A DNA stretch of 64,000 nucleotides from Shewanella psychrotolerans. Lineage in GTDB: Bacteria; Pseudomonadota; Gammaproteobacteria; Enterobacterales; Shewanellaceae. A program made the position numbers and the translations under genes. Position 1 is the stretch's first letter. Each line of letters begins with the position of its first letter. Below the pieces are notes generated by a model. That model had not been told where the DNA came from and made no database searches. It saw only the letters and a list, made by a program, of their open reading frames with translations. This document shows positions 16,789 through 25,966 of this stretch, in pieces. The stretch is from contig NZ_CP080419.1 of assembly GCF_019457595.1 (NCBI RefSeq), forward strand, positions 744,001-808,000, in the 5' to 3' direction.

Positions 16789-18111
16789 ATGGGGCCGCGT
16801 TGTAAGGCTTTTGTTGGATTGTTGGTGATTAGTTGCAGCCTTTTCCCTTTCGTTCAGGCGGCTCCTGCCGCAAATGTTAAAATTGCTATTAATCGCGCCG
16901 AAATGCCTGATAAAGCGAAAGAGGAGCTAGTGCTACCCTATTTGTTTAATACTGAGTCCATGGGATTAAACCTTGGGGTTGGCGGTATGTTAAGCGGGTA
17001 TTATCAGGAGCAGATGACGATAGGGGGAACCGCGTTTGGTGGCGATGTTAGCCGAGGTATCGCTGGCGGTGTTTGGAATTATGCTCTTCCAAATACAGAT
17101 AGAATGTTTTTAAGCATTTATGGCATGTTTGGCTATTACCCTAATCAACGTGCTTATACTGGATTGGGTGGGCAATTTGTGCCACCAGATCAACCCTTGC
17201 CTGGTAGCAATGATTCTTCTAATGAGCAGTACCTTGAAGCAGACGGCGCGTCAAATTGGTTCGACATTAAACTTGAGTACGCCCTGCCTTGGGGGGCAAC
17301 CAAAAAGAGTGGTCTAGTGAGTTATCAGTTAGAGGGTGGTTTACTGGTATCAGAGCCTAGTGGCGGTAAAGTGTGGAATCCACTTGAGAGCGGAGCTACA
17401 GTACTTGTGCTCAGGCAGTTTAATCGCTATCAAAGCTTCGAGTTTGAACACAACACCTTAGATGGTACCATCCATGCGCTTGAACTGGGAATACTCTACG
17501 ACAACACAGATTTTCCTATTAATCCCTCTTATGGCAGTCGTCAGTATTTGTCTATTTCTCATGATGCGGCTTGGTTTGAGTCTGACCACGAATGGACTTT
17601 TATCAACTTAGATATGAGTAAATATTTCTCCTTGGGGAGTTCTAAATATGCCAGTCAACGTGTTGTCGCGCTTAACTTTTGGACTGGATATTCACCCTCA
17701 TGGGAGTTGAAATATAACGAGATGGGCGCTCGAACCGTTTTTGGAAATGCCCCTTACAATGAGGGCGCTCGGCTTGGTGGCTTCTATCGCATGCGTGGTT
17801 ATGATCAAAATCGCTTTCATGATAAGGCGGTTATTTATGGTACGGCGGAATATCGTTATACCCTGAGGGCTAACCCTATTGCCGATATTAATTGGCTGCG
17901 TTTTCTGCATCTCGATTGGCTGCAATTAGTCGGATTTGTGGAGGTTGGTCGCGTTGGTGAGTCTTATCGAGCCAGTGAGTTACTAAAAGATGTTAAGTAT
18001 GACTATGGCGTGTCGCTGCGCGCTATGATGGCGGGTTTAGTGGTTCGAACCGATATCGCTCAATCTGAGGAGGGGACGAATTTGTGGATCATGGTTGATC
18101 ATCCTTTTTAG
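16789..18111 (+). CDS. POTRA-less Omp85/BamA-like outer-membrane barrel
   Basis: The 440-residue protein has a signal peptide (about 1-24, ending VQA) and no POTRA repeats. The barrel ends in Phe (MVDHPF). The Omp85-type motif is clear: GGFYRMRGYDQNRFHDKAVI followed by TAEYRYTL, corresponding to the conserved RGY...RF.....EYR of strands and loop L6. It therefore belongs to the BamA/TamA 'surface antigen' group in its short form. Such proteins may insert or export lipids or proteins; the cargo is unknown. GGAG lies upstream at spacing 8. A K+ channel gene starts 76 bases later. Confidence 0.8.
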   Translation: MGPRCKAFVGLLVISCSLFPFVQAAPAANVKIAINRAEMPDKAKEELVLPYLFNTESMGLNLGVGGMLSGYYQEQMTIGGTAFGGDVSRGIAGGVWNYALPNTDRMFLSIYGMFGYYPNQRAYTGLGGQFVPPDQPLPGSNDSSNEQYLEADGASNWFDIKLEYALPWGATKKSGLVSYQLEGGLLVSEPSGGKVWNPLESGATVLVLRQFNRYQSFEFEHNTLDGTIHALELGILYDNTDFPINPSYGSRQYLSISHDAAWFESDHEWTFINLDMSKYFSLGSSKYASQRVVALNFWTGYSPSWELKYNEMGARTVFGNAPYNEGARLGGFYRMRGYDQNRFHDKAVIYGTAEYRYTLRANPIADINWLRFLHLDWLQLVGFVEVGRVGESYRASELLKDVKYDYGVSLRAMMAGLVVRTDIAQSEEGTNLWIMVDHPF

Positions 18112-18186
18112 TATGGGACTGAGCGTTGTTGAACTTGCGAATAAAAAGGCTTAGCGGCATCCTTGTGTTGACAAGAGGAGTATTAA

Positions 18187-18858
18187 ATGTCGGGAAAAAT
18201 TACTCAACGTAACAACTTTATTTATACCGCGCTGGCGCTTATTGCCTTACTGATCAGTGCCTCTTTGGTTAATGTGATGCCCGAGGGGATACTTGAATAT
18301 ATTGTCGAGGGTTTCACCTTATTGACATTTGGGGTGTGTATATTGAGTTTACGCTTCGACAAGGCGTGGACCCGTTTTATGGTGAGTCTCATCATCTGCT
18401 GGCTTGCTGCAACCCTAATTTATCGTCTATTTGCTATCGAAATGCTCGATTATCTGACACTGGTTTTGATGATGGCATTTTTTTGGGGAACGTTTCGATC
18501 GATAGCGCGGCAAATTCTGTTTGTTGGTCATGTTGATGCCAATAAAATTATTGGCTCAATTGTGCTATTTCTATTGATTGGATTGATCTGGTCGATAATC
18601 TATATTTTGATTTTTGTTGTATCTCCTCAGGCCTTTAATGGCATCGAAGGAGGACCTTGGAGGCAGAATCTATCGGAATTAACCTATTTTAGTTTTGTAA
18701 CATTAACGACCTTAGGTTATGGAGATATTAGTCCAAGAACGCCATTTGCTCAGGTTATGGTTTACATGGAGGCAATTGTTGGTGTGTTTTACATGGCAGT
18801 TGTTGTTGCAAGTTTAGTCAGTACGGGTTTATCGCAAACTAAAAATAGTAGGGAATGA
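18187..18858 (+). CDS. Ion channel protein with K+ selectivity filter
   Basis: The 223-residue inner-membrane protein has six hydrophobic segments. Segments 5 and 6 (about 120-146 and 187-213) flank a pore loop with TTLGYGDISP, residues 174-183, the potassium selectivity filter. The first four segments do not carry an obvious charged voltage sensor, so a simple K+ channel is likely. AGAGGAG lies before the start. The next gene (permease at 18862) begins three bases after its stop, so the two form an operon. Confidence 0.85.
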   Translation: MSGKITQRNNFIYTALALIALLISASLVNVMPEGILEYIVEGFTLLTFGVCILSLRFDKAWTRFMVSLIICWLAATLIYRLFAIEMLDYLTLVLMMAFFWGTFRSIARQILFVGHVDANKIIGSIVLFLLIGLIWSIIYILIFVVSPQAFNGIEGGPWRQNLSELTYFSFVTLTTLGYGDISPRTPFAQVMVYMEAIVGVFYMAVVVASLVSTGLSQTKNSRE

Positions 18859-18861
18859 ATT

Positions 18862-19986
18862 ATGGACAATCAGGATCTAAGTGCACAAAGAAAGTGGTTT
18901 GTTAGCAATATGATGGAATCGGCAATTCGTATCGGGTTGTTGTTCATTTTAATTGTATGGACATACGATATTGTTAGACCCTTTGTTATTCCTGTCTTAT
19001 GGGGCGCGATTATCGCGGTGGCGTTAATGCCATTAACTCATCGTCTCGAACGTGCCTTTAAAGGGCGTAGGGGATTAGCGGCAGTAGTATTAGCTGTACT
19101 GGGGATTGTCCTGTTAGTTACGCCTGTTGTTGTGGTAAGCGGTTCTATTTTTGATGGTGTGGCACGTACCATAGAGGTACTGCAAAGCGGCAACATTAAT
19201 ATTCCAGGTCCAACTCAAAGAGTGGCTGAGATCCCCTTAATTGGCGACAAGCTTTTTGAAGGGTGGAGTTCGATTGCGAGTAATGTAGAGAAGGCCATTT
19301 TACAATTTTTGCCAGAAATTAAATCGACATTTTCTACACTCGCGGGGCTTATTGGTAGCAGTCTGTTAACCTTAGTGATGTTTATTATCTCCCTGTTGAT
19401 CGCTGCTGGTTTTATGGCAAATGCAGAGTCATGTGCTAGCGCGGTGAGTAAAGTTGCCGTTAGGGCTGTTGGCCCTGATGCCAAAGCATGGACTAGCCTA
19501 ACGGCTGCGACGATTCGTAGCGTGTTACTTGGCGTGGTCGGTGTCGCGTTTATTCAAACCATGATTATGGGCTTGGCGTTATTCGTTTTTGGTATTCCGC
19601 TAGCGGGGTTGCTGACCTTGGTTGTGCTGTTTATGGGAATCGCTCAACTCCCTGCACTAATTATCGTGCTCCCGTTGATTGGATATGCATATTCAACCAT
19701 GGACGGCACATCGGCGACCATATTTAGTATATGGGTTTTACTCGGTGGTTTATCTGATAACGTCCTTAAACCTATGTTGATGGGGCGTGGTGTCGATGTG
19801 CCTATGCCCGTTATTCTTATTGGCGCTATTGGCGGTATGTTGACGGCTGGGATTATTGGTCTCTTTTTAGGCGCGGTGATCTTGGCCATTTGGTATGAGC
19901 TGTTTATTACCTGGCTAGGCAATGGAGAGGTCGCTGAGCAAGAGGGGATTTTAGCAGGCGACAGCCAAGAAACGGGCGATAAGTGA
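18862..19986 (+). CDS. AI-2E family transporter (PerM/YdiK-like)
   Basis: The 374-residue protein has seven to eight membrane segments and the family's C-terminal pattern: LGGLSDNVLKPMLMGRGVDVPMPVILIGAIGG and GLFLGAVILAIWYELF. Early helices WGAIIAVALMPL also match. Members include the autoinducer-2 exporter TqsA and cation/proton antiporters, so the substrate is uncertain. It follows the K+ channel gene by three bases; the shared operon would fit an ion or osmotic role, which is inference. Confidence 0.88.
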   Translation: MDNQDLSAQRKWFVSNMMESAIRIGLLFILIVWTYDIVRPFVIPVLWGAIIAVALMPLTHRLERAFKGRRGLAAVVLAVLGIVLLVTPVVVVSGSIFDGVARTIEVLQSGNINIPGPTQRVAEIPLIGDKLFEGWSSIASNVEKAILQFLPEIKSTFSTLAGLIGSSLLTLVMFIISLLIAAGFMANAESCASAVSKVAVRAVGPDAKAWTSLTAATIRSVLLGVVGVAFIQTMIMGLALFVFGIPLAGLLTLVVLFMGIAQLPALIIVLPLIGYAYSTMDGTSATIFSIWVLLGGLSDNVLKPMLMGRGVDVPMPVILIGAIGGMLTAGIIGLFLGAVILAIWYELFITWLGNGEVAEQEGILAGDSQETGDK

Positions 19987-20092
19987 GAGGCTGGTGAGTT
20001 GCTTTTTAGCGAGTGGTTGCACTCATCTAAAGGTGTACTCATTTTAATCTACATCCTTAACGCTGGCATGAGTGTTAATGCAGAGGTAGTCA

Positions 20093-20992
20093 ATGTTAGA
20101 TGCGATTTGCCGGATAGATGATCTTCCTCAGGTCACCTATTCGGTGTTTAGGTTTCAAGCCCTAGATGAAGCGGAAATGGAACGGTTACGCCAGCATCTA
20201 TATTGCCCTGTATGTGATGGTAAAGCCTATTTCAGGAAAGCTTCAAGCGATGGTAAAGCGGCCTGCTTTGGCTCTCGTTATCATCAGCTTGATTGCCGCG
20301 AGTTTAAACCCTCTTTAAGTCGTCAGCGAGAGGAGCTTGATGCGGTTGAGGTGAATCAGCTTATCGTCGATAGCGAAGCGCTCATTATCGATTTCACTAA
20401 GGTGCCGAGATCTCATTTTCCTGTTAATAAACAAGTGAAAACAAGTCAGGTTGACGTTAAAGCCCTTGACACATCCTCACCTAAAAAGCGCATCAAGAGC
20501 GACATCAATGAGTCAAAACCTTGCTATCATGTGGCTGAAAAACCGCTTGAGCCTAATCCTAAAATTGGCAGCGAAGGCTTAGAGAAGCTGCTGCATAGCT
20601 TATTACGTGGTAGCGATTTGGCCTCATCGGATCTTTGGGTGTATACAGATGAAAAATACCGTTGGCGCGCCAAGAATTTATTCGTTAATTTTAGTGAGGC
20701 AGAGCCTACAGAAAATGGTGCGCCACGCATGTATTGGGGGACAATTTCCCATAGTGATAAGGCGATGTCTTGGCTCAATCCCGCCGACTGCAAAGATGTC
20801 GGTATTCCCATCGATGGCTTTAACGCTGAGCTGAAGAAGCGTTTTGCGGTGAGCGCTCGTCGAGATCTTGAAGGGGCTGGCATTATCATTTTTGGTAAAT
20901 GTTTTTGGAATAAGGACAAAACACGAAAAATTATTCAGCTATGGAACCGCGACATTAGCAGAATGCACATCTCCATTGCAGAAGAGGAGTGA
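20093..20992 (+). CDS. Conserved hypothetical protein with N-terminal zinc-finger-like cysteines
   Basis: The 299-residue soluble protein is not recognised by family. Residues 36-66 contain CPVCDG, then CFG and HQLDCREF, a possible zinc site (CxxC...C...C). Residues 125-150 are basic and charged and look disordered. A folded C-terminal domain (about 160-299) has WVYTDEKYRWRAKNLFVNF and GIIIFGKCFW. A nucleic-acid-related function would be compatible, but this is not shown. AGAGGT precedes ATG 20093. It stands alone. Confidence 0.65.
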   Translation: MLDAICRIDDLPQVTYSVFRFQALDEAEMERLRQHLYCPVCDGKAYFRKASSDGKAACFGSRYHQLDCREFKPSLSRQREELDAVEVNQLIVDSEALIIDFTKVPRSHFPVNKQVKTSQVDVKALDTSSPKKRIKSDINESKPCYHVAEKPLEPNPKIGSEGLEKLLHSLLRGSDLASSDLWVYTDEKYRWRAKNLFVNFSEAEPTENGAPRMYWGTISHSDKAMSWLNPADCKDVGIPIDGFNAELKKRFAVSARRDLEGAGIIIFGKCFWNKDKTRKIIQLWNRDISRMHISIAEEE

Positions 20993-21181
20993 TTGGCTCA
21001 GATCTTTGACACTTGATCGGTTAGGTCATATTCAACGTATCCATTAATAAGTCTGTTATATCCCAGTATATAAGTGAGTTAGTTCATTTAAGCTTATCTT
21101 GGTACGACTTATGCTGTGATTATTGTTGTCTAGTAGTCCCAGTCTCTATGACCTTTTAGGTCAATAGATAAGGAGCTGAAT

Positions 21182-21355
21182 ATGAAAACCTGTCATGTAT
21201 CTGATTTAGGCTTTGTGGTGAATAAGGCGCTGTACCTTGAGAGTGAAGCGTATCGTCAACGTATCAACTATATTCGCAAGTTGCAGCGGCAGTATCGCTG
21301 TTGTGATTTGCAAACCTGCCCCCATACCCGTCGAGAGCAAAGCGCTCTAGGATGA
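21182..21355 (+). CDS. Small conserved-looking protein, 57 residues, Cys-rich C-terminus
   Basis: ATG 21182 follows a textbook AAGGAGCTGAAT ribosome site. The 57-codon frame encodes a helical, basic middle (SEAYRQRINYIRKLQRQYR) and a C-terminal cysteine group, CCDLQTCPHTRRE. The Cys and His spacing could bind a metal ion. No family is recognised. It ends 13 bases before the convergent EamA gene. The ribosome site and amino-acid composition support translation. Confidence 0.6.
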   Translation: MKTCHVSDLGFVVNKALYLESEAYRQRINYIRKLQRQYRCCDLQTCPHTRREQSALG

Positions 21356-21368
21356 AAGTAGCGAGTGC

Positions 21369-22304
21369 CTATTTTCTGTTGTTGGTTGCCTCTAGTGCCG
21401 ATGAGCCTTTGCTGAGGTATTTATCGCCAAATTGATATAGGCCTAAGCCGCCAAGTACTAGGCCTGCACCAATGATTAGCGCATCGGTTATTGTCTCTCC
21501 ATTGAGCACTGCACCTAACCCCATGGCAAATACAGGTGTGATAAGAGTCACTAGTGCGACCGTGCTAGCATTGAGGTGCTGCAAAATATAAAAGTATGCA
21601 ATAAAGCCGATTAATGACCCAAACAGACCTAAGTAGATGATGGCCGCCATGGACCGTAATGACCAAGTATCGATTGGAACTGTGCCATCAAATAGCAGCC
21701 AGGCTAATGCAAATAGAGGGGTTGAAAATAGCAGGGCGCCCACGGTATTCGCGATAGGGTGAATGGCAATGTTAACCGTCTTAATCAGTACACCACTTAG
21801 GCTAAACAAAAATACGGCACACAAGATAAGCATTAGGCCTATCCAGCTGTCGCTTGCAAGTGACAGCTTTGCTGAGCAGACGACACCTAACCCCGTGAAT
21901 GCCACCACCAACGCGATAATCTTCATCCGACTGAATTTGGGTTCATTAAGTAATTTTTGTGCCAAAAGCCCTGAAAGCAAAGGTGATAGGCCGAAAATGA
22001 GTGACATGGTGCCCGACGGCAGATAACGCGCGGCAAAGTAACTCAGCAGCATGCCGCCAACAATGCCTATCGAGGAGAAGCCATAGAGTCTAAATGCTGT
22101 TTTGTTCCAAGGTAGGCGGATGTTAGAAAACAAAATGATCATTGAGCCAATCACCAGTGCTATTACCATTCGCAGCAGAACCGCCATGGTTGGATGTACC
22201 GACTCACTGCTCCATACAATGCCCAGTGGTGTCGTGGACCAGATCAACACGACAGCCAAAAAAGAGATAGGGACTAATTTGGGAAGAACCGATTGAGATG
22301 ACAT
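21369..22304 (-). CDS. EamA/DMT-family permease
   Basis: The 311-residue inner-membrane protein has ten hydrophobic helices arranged as two EamA repeats (about 10-140 and 155-290). Typical features are STTPLGIVWSSE after helix 1, the PLLSGLLA turn, and the second-half GSLIGFIAYFYILQHLNAS...TLITPVFAMGLGA. Drug/metabolite transporters of this type export amino acids or small metabolites; the substrate is not readable. ATG 22304 is used, with AAGGA about 11 bases upstream; a TTG at 22310 is the alternative. Confidence 0.88.
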   Translation of the reverse strand: MSSQSVLPKLVPISFLAVVLIWSTTPLGIVWSSESVHPTMAVLLRMVIALVIGSMIILFSNIRLPWNKTAFRLYGFSSIGIVGGMLLSYFAARYLPSGTMSLIFGLSPLLSGLLAQKLLNEPKFSRMKIIALVVAFTGLGVVCSAKLSLASDSWIGLMLILCAVFLFSLSGVLIKTVNIAIHPIANTVGALLFSTPLFALAWLLFDGTVPIDTWSLRSMAAIIYLGLFGSLIGFIAYFYILQHLNASTVALVTLITPVFAMGLGAVLNGETITDALIIGAGLVLGGLGLYQFGDKYLSKGSSALEATNNRK

Positions 22305-22470
22305 ATACAACAGCGTCCTTACTGACGACGATTAGCTATTATGATTAACTTGCTAAGTGAGTTGATTAAGCAAATAGTGATAAAGGCTGATTTTGACTGA
22401 GTTTAACTTTTATTGCTATGGGATTATGCGGCGTTGTTACAATTAATGTGTGGCTTTAATTAATGAGTCG

Positions 22471-22695
22471 TTAGGCTGCCAAAACGCGCAAGCCTAAAAA
22501 GTCAAAAGGGGCAACGCCCTTCAGCATTTGCCCCTTTTGTTGTTTGCGGTTATATGAACCTTTGCCTTTTCTTGGCTTCTCAGTGCGCATTCTAAATAAC
22601 TCACTGGTAACGATAGCCTTTAGGGCATTGTCTTTAATTATTCCGCGACCACTATCGTGGGAGATAGCACCGCTCCTGTTGCGATTTTTACTCAT
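22471..22695 (-). CDS. arfA: Alternative ribosome-rescue factor A
   Basis: The 74-codon frame contains the ArfA core IIKDNALKAIVTSELFRMR followed by EKPRKGKGSYNRK, matching E. coli ArfA in the KDNA...LF..R.E...KGKGSY positions. ArfA recruits RF2 to ribosomes stalled on non-stop mRNA when tmRNA is lacking. A perfect 12-bp hairpin lies within codons 53-65 and is followed by CTTTTT, so transcripts should end or be cut before the stop codon. That is the known control by which tmRNA represses arfA. The N-terminus is longer by about ten residues than in E. coli. GAGGATATT precedes the start. Confidence 0.93.
   Translation of the reverse strand: MSKNRNRSGAISHDSGRGIIKDNALKAIVTSELFRMRTEKPRKGKGSYNRKQQKGQMLKGVAPFDFLGLRVLAA
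22494..22539 (-). terminator. Hairpin terminator inside the arfA reading frame
   Basis: CAAAAGGGGCAA (22503-22514) and TTGCCCCTTTTG (22528-22539) pair perfectly. On the - strand the stem is followed by ACTTTTTAG. The stop codon lies downstream at 22471. Placement before the stop produces a non-stop message. Confidence 0.88.
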
Positions 22696-22974
22696 TTAAT
22701 ATCCTCTATTATTACCTAAGTTTTCCACCTATTCTGTGCATCGATGAACTCGCTGTTTGAGGCTAAGCATCTTTGCTCAGATCGCCGAACATTACGCCTG
22801 TTTTTCTGGTAAATCAATCAAAAAATGAGCGGGTGTCGTATTTTTTTTGAGCCAATATAGGGCGGTATTTGGGGGCTGATTGGTATGAGTTCCTATACTT
22901 ATTTTTTTATTGCTAATAAAGTTAAATGACCTGAACTCAGGTTAATCGTTTATATGTTGAAGGAGTGGCGATAG

Positions 22975-23496
22975 ATGAATACGATAACGCAATCAATGAT
23001 AGTGTTTGGGCTCCTTTTTCTTGCTAGTTGCGGTTTTATTGGTAGTGACAAGACACAAATAGAACAAGCTTGGCTGGATAAAGATCAACAGTTTAAAAGC
23101 ATTATCGATGAGATCCGTAGCCAAGGTATTGATGTGGTTGCCAGTGGCGCTAAGGCGGGCTCTTTGTCTCAATGCATCGCAACGACATTAGCGAATGATC
23201 CCTTAGGTCAGCTTGTCAGTGTCGAGGGTGCATTAGCGGAGTCGACAAAAATTACCGAATTAATGAGCGACCTTCAAGGAGCAATGGAGCAGGAGTTTAG
23301 TCTGTCGCAGATCATCTCACTGTTGCAGCAAGGCGCAGATTTAGCCACTTATGCGTCAGTCTTGGTTGAGCAGCAAGGCTTAGAGCAAGCCTTGCTGAGT
23401 GTGGAACAATTGGCCCGTTCTGGCGGCGAGTTTGCGAGTCAAGATCTCGGTGGCCATTTTCGTCAATTGCTACTCGATTGTCGTGAGGCTCGTTAA
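22975..23496 (+). CDS. Putative lipoprotein of unknown function
   Basis: The 173-residue protein has a lipoprotein signal with FLASCG (Cys about 19). The mature part is helical (residues 25-173), acidic and Gln-rich, with Cys residues near 63 and near the C-terminus (LLLDCREAR). No family is recognised. AAGGAG lies before the start at suitable distance. It converges on and overlaps by four bases the ribokinase gene on the other strand. Confidence 0.65.
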   Translation: MNTITQSMIVFGLLFLASCGFIGSDKTQIEQAWLDKDQQFKSIIDEIRSQGIDVVASGAKAGSLSQCIATTLANDPLGQLVSVEGALAESTKITELMSDLQGAMEQEFSLSQIISLLQQGADLATYASVLVEQQGLEQALLSVEQLARSGGEFASQDLGGHFRQLLLDCREAR

Positions 23497-24404
23497 TTAG
23501 CGATTTCGTGACGATAAGGAATAGAGCGTTGAGCGCCTTCACGGGTCACTGTCAGAGCGGCAGCTTGGTGGGCAAATTTTACCGCGCTAACCATATCTTT
23601 ACCTTCGCTCAGGGCAACCATTAATGCGCCGTTAAAGGTATCACCCGCCGCTACCGTATCAATAGGCTTGACCTCTACCGCGGGGATGATGCCACTAAAA
23701 CCCTCGCAACTTAGCAGCGCACCTTGTTGACCTAAGGTAATGATCACCGTTTTTGGGCCTAGTTGATGTAGCATCTGCGCCGCAAATTTAGCACTTTCTT
23801 CATCGGTGACTTCGATTCCCGTTAGTGCTTCGGCCTCGGTCTCGTTGGGGGTAATGATGTCCACTAAACCAAATAGCTCTTTCCCTAATACCGTGGCAGG
23901 CGCAGGGTTAAGAATGGTGGTGACACCATGCTCTTTTGCTAAAGCTAAGGCGGCAATAATAGTGACCACTGGGTTTTCAAGTTGTACTAACAGATAGTCA
24001 GCATCAATGATAAGTTGGCGGTGTTTTTCAAGTGCTTTGGGAGTTAAAGAAGCATTGGCTCCCGCTGATACTCCAATCATATTTTCGCCGTTATTGGCGA
24101 CAAAAATCATCGCCGTTCCTGTTGCAACATCCGATTGTGTGTTGATCCCATCAGACTGAATACCATCACTGAGCCAAGAATTCGCCATGGCTTCACCTAT
24201 GGCGTCGTCACCAAGGTGGCAGATAAAATCGACCCGAGTATTGGGGTCTCGCAGGCGAGCAACAGTTACAGCTTGGTTAGCTCCTTTGCCACCATGCTCG
24301 AGACGGTAGTTTTGGCTTAACAAGGTTTGTCCGGCGCTGGGGAGATATTCCAGATTCATTACATGATCGGCATTAGCACTGCCTAAAATAAGTAGTCTAG
24401 TCAT
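23493..24404 (-). CDS. rbsK: Ribokinase
   Basis: The 303-residue PfkB-family sugar kinase starts ILGSANADHVM and shows GGKGANQAVTVARL (substrate-binding motif) and DTVAAGDTFNGALMVAL (the anion hole and catalytic Asp of the PfkB C-terminal signature). Ribokinase phosphorylates D-ribose to ribose 5-phosphate in the cytoplasm. It lies 50 bases downstream of a nucleoside hydrolase on the same strand. The hydrolase would release ribose from nucleosides, so the two make a simple salvage route. AAGGAACCC precedes the ATG. Confidence 0.93.
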   Translation of the reverse strand: MTRLLILGSANADHVMNLEYLPSAGQTLLSQNYRLEHGGKGANQAVTVARLRDPNTRVDFICHLGDDAIGEAMANSWLSDGIQSDGINTQSDVATGTAMIFVANNGENMIGVSAGANASLTPKALEKHRQLIIDADYLLVQLENPVVTIIAALALAKEHGVTTILNPAPATVLGKELFGLVDIITPNETEAEALTGIEVTDEESAKFAAQMLHQLGPKTVIITLGQQGALLSCEGFSGIIPAVEVKPIDTVAAGDTFNGALMVALSEGKDMVSAVKFAHQAAALTVTREGAQRSIPYRHEIAN

Positions 24405-24420
24405 GGGTTCCTTGTCCTAA

Positions 24421-24442
24421 GTAGGAGGGCTTTCCCTCCTAC
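24421..24442. other. Intercistronic hairpin between nucleoside hydrolase and ribokinase genes
   Basis: GTAGGAGGG and CCCTCCTAC pair perfectly around CTTT, with no T-run. It may affect the ratio of the two transcripts. Confidence 0.6.
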
Positions 24443-24454
24443 TCTATGAGTGAC

Positions 24455-25447
24455 TTATTGGTTATAAGCGGTTAAACATTCAACGATAAGATCGACAAAC
24501 CCTTGACGGTCAATATCAAATAACACTGTGGCGTTGGCAGGTTTATCTGTGAGTTGATAACGGTCGACTAGGGTCATACCTTGGGTATGCTCCCCTTTGG
24601 TTTCGACGCCCACCCAACACTCTTGCGCGTTGAAAAGTTCAGGTTTGAGTAACCAAGCAATAGTACAAGGATCATGCAATGGTGCCCCAGTAAAGCCCCA
24701 TTTAGGGTCTCTATGATAAATCATGAAAAAGTCTAGCAGCGCTGCAACACATTGGGCGATAGGATTGGGGATTTGACGAATCCGCTCAATATCTTCATCC
24801 ATGATCTGTGCTTGATGGGTGACATCTAGGCCACACATGGTAATAGGGATACCAGATTTAAATACCATATCGGCAGCTTCTGGATCGACGAAAATATTAA
24901 ATTCTGCGGCGGGAGTCCAGTTGCCAACACCTGCAGCGCCACCCATCAGAACGATACGCTCAATCTTGTGGTGTAGCTCAGGATAATTGGCAATAAACAG
25001 CGCAATGTTAGTGAGCGGTCCCGATGGAATAAGCGTGACGGGTTCGCTACTTTGACGCACTTTGTGTGCAATCAACTCAATCGCATTTTGCTCAACAGGC
25101 GCAAAAGCGGGATCGGGTAGTTTAGGGCCATCTAGACCACTTTCGCCGTGGACATTGTCGGCAATGATCAGTTCGCGCGCTAAAGGTTTTATTGCGCCGC
25201 CGGCAACAGGAATGTCAGAGCGGTTAAGTAAGGTTAGAATGCGTAGCGCATTGTTGAGGGTCTTATCTGGGGTCTGATTCCCCGCACTGGTGGTAACTGC
25301 CAATGGGCTGAGTTGGTTGCTGCTTAACGCCAAGATGAGTGATATCGCGTCATCATGTCCAGGATCGCAATCAAGAATAATAGGCCGAGCCGATACAGCA
25401 GGTTTGATAGCCGCAGTTGGATGTACAGGGGTGGTAGAATTTGTCAT
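24455..25447 (-). CDS. Nucleoside hydrolase (IunH/Rih family)
   Basis: The 330-residue protein has the N-terminal family signature [14 protein letters not shown], in which the Asp cluster binds Ca2+, and [27 protein letters not shown] with the later active-site residues. It hydrolyses nucleosides to ribose and base in the cytoplasm. An N-terminal extension of about 20 residues precedes the usual start of the fold. ATG 25447 is preferred over 25453 because GGAG lies eight bases before it. It is divergent from an NhaC-type transporter and upstream of ribokinase. Base specificity cannot be read. Confidence 0.92.
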   Translation of the reverse strand: MTNSTTPVHPTAAIKPAVSARPIILDCDPGHDDAISLILALSSNQLSPLAVTTSAGNQTPDKTLNNALRILTLLNRSDIPVAGGAIKPLARELIIADNVHGESGLDGPKLPDPAFAPVEQNAIELIAHKVRQSSEPVTLIPSGPLTNIALFIANYPELHHKIERIVLMGGAAGVGNWTPAAEFNIFVDPEAADMVFKSGIPITMCGLDVTHQAQIMDEDIERIRQIPNPIAQCVAALLDFFMIYHRDPKWGFTGAPLHDPCTIAWLLKPELFNAQECWVGVETKGEHTQGMTLVDRYQLTDKPANATVLFDIDRQGFVDLIVECLTAYNQ

Positions 25448-25966
25448 TGTCATACTCCATTGATTGACACCAGTGGCAGATTAACACGCTATTTGTGATT
25501 GTCATCTCTCTCATTGTAAATTGTGATTAAAGGTGCTGAGCTGCAATGGAACATCGATGTTTAAATCGATTTTCGAGCCTCTAGCACTTGAGTCTCAAAT
25601 CACACCTTCCAGCCAATAAACATTTAGATAAGCAGATTAGGTGAATAACCACGGGAATCACATGGTGATTGGTTACTCGTTTAACACTTTCTTATATTTT
25701 TATTTTTCAGTCGCTTAGCTTTGATTGTGTTTAAGGTGAAAATATTTTTTTATCCAAATAAATATTTATTATTGACTCAGCTTGCTTTGAGGATTATTTT
25801 GCCGCCGATGTTTTAACTAGGGTGCACAAAAAGGCATTGATCTCCAGCTTGTGATCAGTGGTATGTCCATAATAAAGCAGCAATTAAGCGTTGTTGAAAA
25901 TTTATTCAATCACGCCTAGTGAAATTAGTTTGCCATATTGGCTCAATTTAAGAAGGACCTTAAGCC
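25448..25966. promoter_or_regulatory. Divergent intergenic region with no gene
   Basis: No ORF with a ribosome site is seen. The stretch is AT-rich around 25680-25780 and should hold the divergent promoters of the nucleoside hydrolase and NhaC-type genes. I could not single out an operator. Confidence 0.5.
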
